NCBI RefSeq assembly: GCF_042652345.1
Contig: NZ_JBHSJJ010000011.1
Coordinates: forward strand, 1 to 64,000
DNA: 64,000 bases
Origin: Negadavirga shengliensis
GTDB lineage: Bacteria; Bacteroidota; Bacteroidia; Cytophagales; Cyclobacteriaceae
Direction of reading: 5' to 3'
Below, piece after piece: positions 52,823-61,240 of the stretch. The first letter of the stretch is position 1. The number at the start of each line of letters is the position of its first letter. The notes under the pieces were generated by a model. It ran no database searches. It saw only the letters and a list, made by a program, of their open reading frames with translations, and was not told the DNA's origin. The position numbers and the translations under genes are program-made.

Positions 52823-55366
52823 ATGGAAACAACCCTATCCGGATACGATTCCCGACAAATGTACGGATTCCTGCCTTCGGACACCAAAGGTGTGGATCTT
52901 TTAGCCCAGCTTGCTTTGGACATGAGATGGTCATGGAACCATGCGGCAGACAGCATTTGGCAGCAGATAGATCCCGAAATATGGGAACTCACGCACAATC
53001 CCTGGATTGTCCTGCAGTCCGTCTCCAAGGAAAAGCTGGAAAAAACCCTGAAGGAGCCTGGCTTTTTGGAGGAAGTGCAAACGCTGTGGGAGTCAAAAGT
53101 CCGCTTTCACAAGGAAGAAGCATGGTTTCAAAAATACCATAGCGACTCCCCCCTGTCCTGTGTGGCTTATTTCAGTATGGAATATATGCTGGATGAGGCT
53201 TTGCCCATTTATGCGGGAGGTCTGGGTAATGTAGCAGGAGACCAGCTCAAGGCAGCCAGCGATCTGGGAATTCCTTTGGTAGCAGTTGGCCTTTTTTACC
53301 AGCAGGGCTACTTCAGGCAATCCATTGACGAAAATGGAAAACAACAGGCATATTTTCCCCACACTGACCCCGGACAGGTTCCCATCATCCCTCTCCGAAA
53401 GGAAAACGGCGAATGGTTAAGGTTGAAGATCGAAATGGACGGAAATACCATCTGGCTCAGGACCTGGCAGGTGCAGGTGGGAAGGGTGAGGCTTTACCTC
53501 ATGGACAGCAATGATCCGGCGAATTTCCCCATGCACCGCTGCATTACCAACGAACTGTATGGCGGGGGGCCGGAAAACCGTATCCGGCAGGAAATCATAT
53601 TGGGTATCGGCGGATGGAGGCTGCTTAGGGCCATTGGCCATCATCCTGAAGTATGTCATCTGAATGAAGGCCATGCTGCCTTTCTGGTTTTGGAGAGAGC
53701 CCGCGACTTGATGAATGCCTACCAATTGACTTTTGAGGAGGCCCTTGCCACCGGCCGGGCGGGAAACCTGTTCACGACCCATACAGCCGTTCCGGCGGGC
53801 TTCGATCACTTCAGCCCTGAATTGTTGCGTCAATATTTGGGTGAGTATGTCAGCAACCACCTCCAGATAGACTTTAGCCGCTTTTTGGCATTGGGAAAAC
53901 TGAATACCGAAAACGCTTCCGGTCATTTCAACATGGCTTATCTCGCCATCCGGGGCAGCGGAGCGGTTAACGGCGTGAGCAGGCTTCACGGTGAGGTAAG
54001 CAGGCGGCTGTTCAGCAAACTGTTCCCGAGGTTTCCCTTTCACGAGATCCCGATAGGCCATGTGACCAATGGGGTGCATATGCCCAGTTGGGATTCCAAA
54101 CGGGCGGACAAGGTCTGGACCCAGGCCTGTGGAAAGGACCGCTGGAGAGGGCAGCAGGAAAACCTGCATGCTTTCATGAAAGGCGTACCCCACGAAACGC
54201 TATGGAACATGCGGAGGAAAGCGAGAAGCCAGCTGGTAACTTTTATAAGAAGCCGGCTTGAAAGGGAAAAACGACTGGGCAACCCTTTTCCTCATTATCC
54301 GGAAACGGCAGCAGAAATCTTTAATCCGGATACGCTGACTTTGGGATTTGCCAGACGCTTTGTTCCCTATAAAAGGACAAATCTCCTTTTGCATCAGCCC
54401 CAAAGACTGGCTAAACTGCTTACTGATGCGGACAAACCTTTACAGTTGGTCATCTCGGGAAAAGCCCATCCCTATGATGATACCGGCAACAAACTGATAA
54501 GGCAATGGTTACAATTCATCGAGGATTACAACTTGCAGCGACAGTTGGTTTTCCTGAGTGATTACGACATGTCTGTAGCCGAAAAAATGGTGCAGGGAGT
54601 GGATGTTTGGCTGAATACGCCCAGAAGACCTTGGGAAGCCAGCGGGACCAGCGGCATGAAGGTTTTGGTGAACGGTGGATTGAATCTATCGGTCCTGGAT
54701 GGCTGGTGGGCGGAGGCGTATTCCCCCGAGGTGGGCTGGGCACTGGGAGATGGGCAGGAGCATGGGGAGGATCCGGCCTGGGATGCCAGGGATGCGGAGG
54801 CATTGTACGACCTGCTGGAATTCCAGGTGATACCGGAGTTCTACGACCGTAACCAGGACAATTTGCCCGAAAAATGGCTGGAGAAGATAAGATCGAGCAT
54901 ATCCGAACTGACGCCCCGGTTTTCTGCCAACAGGACAGTACGGGAGTATACCGAGCAATACTACCTTCCCGCAGCCGAACAGTTTCTGAAAAGAACCGGG
55001 AAAGATGGTGAGTCGGGAAGGGAGATTTTAAAAAAGATTTCCGCGCTCAATACTTATGGACAAGGCATTCATTTTAATGAGGTCCATGTGGAAAGGTCAG
55101 ATCATAAACTGCTGTTTACCGCTTATGTCACCCACCGGGGCATACCAGCTAAGGATCTTTCTGTTGAAGTCTTTGCAGAAGGGCTGAACGGCAGTCTGCC
55201 TGAACAACATGCGATGAAAGCGGTATCGGAAAACGGCAACGGAAGCACGGTTTTCACCGCCGAAATAAAAACCGGCCGGCAGGAAGGGGATTTTACCCCA
55301 AGGGTAAGGGGTAACTTTCCGGATGTGCTGCCCCTTGAGCATGAATGGATTATTTGGGCAAGGTGA
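52823..55366 (+). CDS. Alpha-glucan phosphorylase (GT35, GlgP family)
   Basis: An 847-residue glucan phosphorylase of the bacterial type (N-terminal DUF3417 domain followed by the phosphorylase domain). It cleaves alpha-1,4-glucans with phosphate to glucose 1-phosphate using pyridoxal phosphate. The cofactor lysine lies in EASGTSGMKVLVNGG. HLNEGHAAF, GHVTNGVHMPSW and GFARRFVPYKR are further active-site blocks. The start at 52823 begins the METTLSGYDSRQMYGFLP region; an ATG 36 bp upstream would add a non-homologous 12 residues. It has no signal peptide. No other glycogen genes are in the window. Confidence 0.9.
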   Translation: METTLSGYDSRQMYGFLPSDTKGVDLLAQLALDMRWSWNHAADSIWQQIDPEIWELTHNPWIVLQSVSKEKLEKTLKEPGFLEEVQTLWESKVRFHKEEAWFQKYHSDSPLSCVAYFSMEYMLDEALPIYAGGLGNVAGDQLKAASDLGIPLVAVGLFYQQGYFRQSIDENGKQQAYFPHTDPGQVPIIPLRKENGEWLRLKIEMDGNTIWLRTWQVQVGRVRLYLMDSNDPANFPMHRCITNELYGGGPENRIRQEIILGIGGWRLLRAIGHHPEVCHLNEGHAAFLVLERARDLMNAYQLTFEEALATGRAGNLFTTHTAVPAGFDHFSPELLRQYLGEYVSNHLQIDFSRFLALGKLNTENASGHFNMAYLAIRGSGAVNGVSRLHGEVSRRLFSKLFPRFPFHEIPIGHVTNGVHMPSWDSKRADKVWTQACGKDRWRGQQENLHAFMKGVPHETLWNMRRKARSQLVTFIRSRLEREKRLGNPFPHYPETAAEIFNPDTLTLGFARRFVPYKRTNLLLHQPQRLAKLLTDADKPLQLVISGKAHPYDDTGNKLIRQWLQFIEDYNLQRQLVFLSDYDMSVAEKMVQGVDVWLNTPRRPWEASGTSGMKVLVNGGLNLSVLDGWWAEAYSPEVGWALGDGQEHGEDPAWDARDAEALYDLLEFQVIPEFYDRNQDNLPEKWLEKIRSSISELTPRFSANRTVREYTEQYYLPAAEQFLKRTGKDGESGREILKKISALNTYGQGIHFNEVHVERSDHKLLFTAYVTHRGIPAKDLSVEVFAEGLNGSLPEQHAMKAVSENGNGSTVFTAEIKTGRQEGDFTPRVRGNFPDVLPLEHEWIIWAR

Positions 55367-55808
55367 ATTCCCTCATTATGCTCCAATATAAAAACTTAGG
55401 CCAATTGTCCAATTTTTCCTGCGTGATTTATTAAGCGACAAACCTATCAGGCCGTGGATTAATAGATGTAGGAGGCATCGGCCAAATCCCTAGGCCAATT
55501 TCAACTACTCGCAATGTTTCTCTGAGCAGTCACATATTTGTTCAGCTTGGAATCTATACTACCTACTTTATTGTTTGATCAATACATAATCCCTGTAAAT
55601 AATGCGCAACACAATCCAATGGGTTATACAAGAACTATAACTTTTTATACAAATATCAAAACAGACTACTTTTATAATTTTTCCGAGCAAAAAGTAGACG
55701 AACCCTTATATTTACAAGCAAATGAAAAGAAAGTCGAAGCAGATTTTCGACTTTCTTTTACAGGATCTAACCATAGATATTCCTATCCACCGGTACGAGG
55801 ATAATAAT
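55367..55808. other. Gene-free stretch after the phosphorylase gene
   Basis: About 440 bp with no credible gene; small open frames have no recognisable features. A hairpin with arms GAAAGTCGAA and TTCGACTTTC, flanked by A and T runs, lies at about 55727-55760 and could end transcription from both sides. Confidence 0.45.
55727..55762. terminator. Bidirectional-looking terminator hairpin
   Basis: AAAAGAAAGTCGAA and TTCGACTTTCTTTT flank a seven-base loop. It lies about 50 bp beyond the stop of the minus-strand protease gene and so probably ends that transcript. Confidence 0.6.
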
Positions 55809-57931
55809 TCATTCGATACGGATTCTTTTCACTTGGTATTTTCCACCTACAGTATAAGTGACATGATAAACCCCCGGCTGCAGACCGACAACATCTATGG
55901 CAACTTCACAACCATCCGCCGCAACACTTTTCCTCAAATTATTTTGGGCATCGATCAGCAGAATTTCACCCGTGAAATTTTCTTCTGTCTCGCTCTTAAG
56001 ATGGAGGATGTCCTTTACGGGGTTAGGATAGATTGTCACATTGCTTTCTCCCAAGTTAAAGCAGGACATAGGATAAAGAGATACTGTGCCTCTTGGGCCT
56101 CCACATGCCAGCGGCCCGTTTGACACAAAACAATGGACAGATATAAAACCACTGCCGCCAACCATGATATCTATGGATTGTGTACCTTGTCCGCTCATTA
56201 TGCTCCCACCGTTTACAGTCCAATCATAGTCCACTTGAGTTATATTTGCTACAACAGTAATGACTTGGTTAGGGCTTGTACAGGTTGGGAAATAATAAAA
56301 ATCAAAATCGGGATACTCTGGACCAACCTGAATCTGTTTAGTAATTTGATTGTTGGAAGTTCCCAGACCCGGAAACGTATAAGTCAAGGTTGCCGTTCCC
56401 GCAGCCGTTGAACTTGAAAGACTTAGATTTGCTGTTGTTCCTGTACCTGAGCTATTGGTGAAAAAATGGGTTGGGCTGGCTTCCCAAGAAACACCTCCTA
56501 TGGCAGGGTTCTGTAAGGTATAGGTTTCCGTCGTACATAAAACATCAGGACCTGTAATTTGAGACTTTATAATTGCACCGGACTGGTTTACAATGGTACT
56601 TGTTTCTACTATATTCTCATCATCGGGGTCCAAAAATTGTCCGAACTCCTCCCATGTTAGATGTAGTTTCCCGCTTAATGGTCTGGTATTAGTTCCATAA
56701 TTACAATCCATAATATTGGAGTGGGGAGGTTCCCGCCCAGTAACTGCACCTATGACTTTTTTATTTTCATTAAAAAATGGACTTCCAGAACTGTTTGGTT
56801 GGGTAATGCCGTTATGCCAATGATAAGACCAATATTCCCTATCATCAATATCAATATAGGTCCCCAAATCTTCTCCGAAAGAAATCTTTTGTACGTCCCC
56901 TAAAGGATGGTGAATTGCGGCTACATCCTCTACAAGTTCTTCTTTGATACTCCATCCCAAAAAAGAGACGGGGTTGTTTGAAAATACTGGGTTATTATGA
57001 GGGTTTGTGGTTAATTTTAACAATTCAAATCTGTTTCAGCGACCGTGTTTCCCAAAGTCTGCGCTCCCTGTACCCAAATCGATAAAGGTCCTTCGGTATT
57101 TGGACTACATTGCGGACTTCGATAATGGAATACAAACTGTAGATGATCTAAATAAAGATTAGGAGCCGTATGACCTGAAGTTAAAATTATTGGTTCAAAA
57201 TCCTGTTTCCCATTGTTAATCAAACTTCCTGAACCGTAATACATAATGTTAGGACCACTTTCCATGTCCACAATTAAACATACAGCATTGGCTTCGGTTT
57301 GATAATCAGAAAAACAGTTTACATTGTTGTTACATTCAGCCGAACAATTGAATCCAAAATTACAATCTTCCCTGGCAATTCCCGCACCATGAAAATCCAC
57401 AATACCATGGGAAACTTTGGACCCCTTTATACTACTTTTTCCACGCTCATCAACAGGTTCTACAAGCAATAGCTTCAGCTTATCACCCGGCATTAGAGCA
57501 GATATAAATTTATCGGGAGAGGATACGTATTCTGCCCTTATAGGACCCTGGAGATAATGTGCTTCTTCATTGACTATATAAAATTCCGCATTTTCAGAAA
57601 GGTAAAAACTGTCAAACACAATCCCCATCGATTTACTGTTTTCCGATTGGATTATCAGTTCTTTGTAACAGTAATTGCCAAAACAATTTTCACTCAGTGA
57701 ATTGAAGTCCACAATAAATTTTGCAACAATTCCAATCGGAACAGGTCCTTCTATGGGCATAGCGGATAATCTTTCCTCAACTTCCATTAACTTTCCTTCC
57801 TTATCGGGAATTACAACGTTCAACGTCTTTGACCTAATTCCAAAATCAAATTCATTTATCTTTTCTTTATCCACTTTCTCTACTTTAACCTGTCCAAAAC
57901 AAAATAGATGTGCAAAAGAAAAAATAATCAC
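55809..57931 (-). pseudogene. Lysyl-endopeptidase-like T9SS cargo protease, split by a frameshift
   Basis: Two abutting minus-strand frames encode the halves of one secreted serine protease. The 5' part (57017-57931, 304 residues) has a signal peptide and a propeptide, and ends with the His region LTSGHTA and then AETD. The 3' part (55809-57023, 404 residues) begins LKLTTNP and carries the Ser region SSGSPFFN, a PKD-like Ig stretch and a C-terminal type IX secretion sorting domain (TIYPNPVKDILHL). Restoring one T in GATTTGAATTG gives TDFELLKL, the expected catalytic-Asp strand of Achromobacter-type lysyl endopeptidases. It is a one-base frameshift, either a real lesion or a sequencing error. 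Confidence 0.75.
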
Positions 57932-58013
57932 TAGTAATATTTTTTCATATTATTATATATTTTAATGATTATTACCTAAATTTAACTTCTATTAACTAAA
58001 TATCAAAGTAAAA

Positions 58014-58787
58014 ATGAAGAAATTTAGTTTGATATTGCTTTACATAGTTTTTTCCAGCGGATGTGTGCCCGAAAACGAAGCGGAGAGAGCCGGAGAAATG
58101 GAACTGGATTGTGCAGTTGGAAAAGACAATTATTTTAAGCCAGAAGGAAAGTTAGCGTTTTCATATATTTATAGCGGAACGAACACTATGGAAAACGGTG
58201 TGTCCGAATATTTATATGATAAACAATACAGACTGGCCAAAATGCTCTCAGAAACCCACCTGATCAATCAGATTTTTCATAAAATCAACACGTACACCTA
58301 TAATGAACTCGACTGTTTAGTTTGGGAAAAAAAATACGATTTGGTGGATGATCAATGTAGTTTCAATCTTGCTTATAAGAAAGTTTTTGATTCACAAAAC
58401 AGACCGATAGAACTACATGTTCACCGGGCGGACGGCAGTCAGGATGTAGTATATCGCAATACTTATAACGATGCCGGAAAGCTGGTCGAAAGGGATGTTC
58501 GGGGGGAACGGGAGGTTTATACTTATTTGGAAAATGGGAGAATAGCCTCTATGAGACAATATAGTGCGGGGGACATTGCCATAGGCCACCTGTACCGTTA
58601 TGATGAAAAGAATCGTTTGGTGGCCAAGGAATATTTTGTGAGCCGTGGGGATACCATCCCTGAGGAAGGGGAGGGAAATATTGAGGAGTTTGACTATGAT
58701 GATCAGGACCGCCTGGTGGAAAAAAGGATTTATGCGCCTACCTGGGGTTTTGAGCTGCAGGCGAGGGTGGTTTTTGAATATTATTGA
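58014..58787 (+). CDS. YD-repeat-like lipoprotein
   Basis: A 257-residue lipoprotein with lipobox SSGC (Cys17). The mature part is a series of antiparallel beta motifs with repeating Tyr-Asp-like units (YLYDKQYRLAKM, NTYNDAGKLVERDV, YRYDEKNRLVAKEY, FDYDDQDRLVEKRI), resembling the YD repeats of RHS-type proteins. It is probably exposed at the cell surface; no toxin domain is attached. It is divergent from the frameshifted protease gene. Confidence 0.78.
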   Translation: MKKFSLILLYIVFSSGCVPENEAERAGEMELDCAVGKDNYFKPEGKLAFSYIYSGTNTMENGVSEYLYDKQYRLAKMLSETHLINQIFHKINTYTYNELDCLVWEKKYDLVDDQCSFNLAYKKVFDSQNRPIELHVHRADGSQDVVYRNTYNDAGKLVERDVRGEREVYTYLENGRIASMRQYSAGDIAIGHLYRYDEKNRLVAKEYFVSRGDTIPEEGEGNIEEFDYDDQDRLVEKRIYAPTWGFELQARVVFEYY

Positions 58788-59792
58788 CCGTTTCTTTGGA
58801 AAAAAACAGAGAAGCCACGGATACACAAGTGATTTTTCAGGTATCCGTGGCTTTGTCAAAACATCAAAGGGTTTCGGAACATTTGCATGCTCGATGGACG
58901 TTACTGCATCTAATTTTCGATTCCGATTGGGATTTTGTCATGGTTTTTGCTTGGTTCCCCGCAAAAACACACGCCAAAATCCTATGAGATCCCTTCCATA
59001 GGATCCGGGGATTGAAATCCCCGGGTACAATATTTTCACCCGCTACGCGGGTTTTGTCGCCGTAAATCTTCGATAACCAGATTCAAACTCAGGTTTTTCA
59101 GCTTTTTGCCCATTGCCATAGACGAGCCAATTAGGCTTTTTCTATGTCAATTCCGGGTGGGCTTTGCCTGGTTTTTCCCTGGCTCCCCGCAAAAACACAC
59201 GCCAAAATCCTATGAGATCCCTTCCATAGGATCCGGGGATTGAAATCCCCGGGTACAATATTTTCACCCGCTACGCGGGTTTTGTCGCCGTAAATCTTCG
59301 ATAACCAGATTCAAACTCAGGTTTTTCAGCTTTTTGCCCATTGCCATAGACGAGCCAATTAGGTTTTTTCTATGTCAATTCCGGGTGGGCTTTGCCTGGT
59401 TTTTCCCTGGCTCCCCGCAAAAACACACGCCAAAATCCTATGAGATCCGTCGATAGGGTCCGGGGATTGCAGTTCCCCGGACACAGTATTTTCACACGCT
59501 ACGCCGGTTGTATCATCCTTAAGAAATCCCCGATAGCCGGCAGAGAACCCCGGGCCAAAAACAAATCCGTGGAAATTGGTGAAATTCGTGGACAAATACT
59601 CAACGCAGCGGATCAAGATGCCGGTCTGTTCAGATCGCCGCTCCCCGCAAAAACACACGCCAAAATCCTGTCAAATCCCTCCCATAGGCCCGGGGATTGC
59701 CATCCCCGGGTACAGTATCTTCACCCGCTATGCGGGTTTGACCGCTGTTTATAATCTTCGACAGTTAGCATTGAACCCTAGTTTCCATCATG
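58788..59792. repeat. REP-like repeat A, tandem array of about 229 bp units
   Basis: From about 58916 to 59750 there are four units of repeat A; the first three have a 229 bp period (for instance CGCTACGCGGGTTTTGTCGC at 59041 and 59270). The hairpins GGGGATT-GAA-ATCCCC and CACCCGCTACGCGGG are kept in the first two, and later units are diverged. No gene is present. Confidence 0.7.
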
Positions 59793-61229
59793 TTATTCCT
59801 CCCACCAGACTTTTGTGTTGATGTCATCGGTCCCTATCCTGGCCACGGCTTCGTTGTAGTTTTCCGTGTTGTTGATCTGCACATCTACCGGATACCTGAA
59901 CCGTACGGGCACAAGCTGGTCATTTAGCATTCCGGCGTTTTTCGGCAAGACCGGATATCCCGTTCTCCTGTATTCAAACCACTGTTGGTAATCATTGAAA
60001 TACAGGCCGAGGTATTTTTGCAGCATCAGTTTTTCCAGGGTGCCATCAAAAGCCGCGGCAGTATTTTCAAAATACGTTTCAGGAATATCTACCCCCCACT
60101 GCTCCATGGCCGCTTCCACAGCGGTGTTGTAGTGCGTTTCGGGATCTGAAGAGATGTGTCCCTTCAAAGCCAGTTCCGCCTTGATGAATTCCACTTCAGC
60201 ATAAGTCAGTATCAGTGAAATCATGGGCACCTGCACCAAGGCTATATTGTGGTTACTCGGCGAGAAGTTGAACTCAGAATCCCCTGTGGCATAGCCACTG
60301 GGAATCCCTTTATAGCCAATCGTGGTCTGGCCATCCGGATCCCTCGCCTCCGTAGCAAAAACCGGTCTCCTCGGATCGTCCAGTTCATTGAGCCTGTCTA
60401 TAAAAAACGCAGACATTGCCCTGAAAGTGGTGAAATCAATGGCCCTTCCCCAGGGAGAGAGGTTAGGGTTAACGCCGGTAATCTTCAAGATGGCTGATTC
60501 CTGCGTGGAATTGAATACCGGGTAAGTTTCCGGGTTCTGGACGATCGCTGCCATTCTGGAGAAGGCATTGGTTTCCGTCCTGTTGGAAACCCGCAGCAGC
60601 AACCTCAGGTGAAGGGAGTTCGTGAATTTCTGCCATCTGGCCACATCATTCTGGAAGAGAATATCTTCCCCATAGATCATGTTTCTGCCCAGGTCATACA
60701 GGGAATTGGCCCGCTCCAGGTCCGATAGAATAGCCGTATAAACTTCCTGTTGTGTGTTGAATTTTGGCCTGAAAATCCCCTCTTCTCCGCGGGAAGCTTC
60801 TTCAAAAGGCACATCCCCAAAACTGTCCGACAACAAGCTGTACACCCAGGCATTTAAGGTAAGCGCTACGGCCTCATAGTTGGGGTCTTCCGCGTTGATG
60901 GCCGCTTCTTTCATTTCCTTGATATTTATCAGCCACCGATAATAGGTGTTCCAAGTGGAATTGCCGGCTGCCTCACTCACATCATACCTGTGCAGGCCCC
61001 CGGTGGCGCTGGGAAAAGGCAATGCTACCTGCATGATCTGAAAAGTAAATGCGTCCGCTCTGGAGGTATTGAAGCTGGAAACCCCATATAGAATGGGATT
61101 TAAAAGCGTTCCCGGACTGATCCTGTCTATTCTGTTGGGATCTGTATTGACTTCTTCAAAATCGTGTATGCAGGATTGTCCCACAAAAAACACGGCGAAT
61201 GCGACGAATATCTTCTGTATATTTCTCAT
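59793..61229 (-). CDS. SusD/RagB family outer-membrane lipoprotein
   Basis: A 478-residue SusD-like glycan- or nutrient-binding lipoprotein: signal peptide with lipobox GQSC (Cys20) followed by IHDFEEVNTDPNRI, helical TPR-like segments (WLINIKEMKEAAIN; EAVALTLNAWVYSLLSD) and QVPMISLILTYAEVEFIKAELAL in the C-terminal half, which are typical of SusD-2 type members. It caps the TonB-dependent channel encoded 11 bp upstream on the same strand. The ligand is unknown and no glycoside hydrolase accompanies the pair within the window. Confidence 0.92.
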   Translation of the reverse strand: MRNIQKIFVAFAVFFVGQSCIHDFEEVNTDPNRIDRISPGTLLNPILYGVSSFNTSRADAFTFQIMQVALPFPSATGGLHRYDVSEAAGNSTWNTYYRWLINIKEMKEAAINAEDPNYEAVALTLNAWVYSLLSDSFGDVPFEEASRGEEGIFRPKFNTQQEVYTAILSDLERANSLYDLGRNMIYGEDILFQNDVARWQKFTNSLHLRLLLRVSNRTETNAFSRMAAIVQNPETYPVFNSTQESAILKITGVNPNLSPWGRAIDFTTFRAMSAFFIDRLNELDDPRRPVFATEARDPDGQTTIGYKGIPSGYATGDSEFNFSPSNHNIALVQVPMISLILTYAEVEFIKAELALKGHISSDPETHYNTAVEAAMEQWGVDIPETYFENTAAAFDGTLEKLMLQKYLGLYFNDYQQWFEYRRTGYPVLPKNAGMLNDQLVPVRFRYPVDVQINNTENYNEAVARIGTDDINTKVWWEE

Positions 61230-61240
61230 GGCTGGATCGA

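Noticed and set aside
55538..56123. Plus-strand frames of 88 and 133 codons after the phosphorylase gene.
   Set aside because: The second is antisense to the T9SS sorting domain of the protease gene, and the first covers the terminator hairpin and has no recognisable content.
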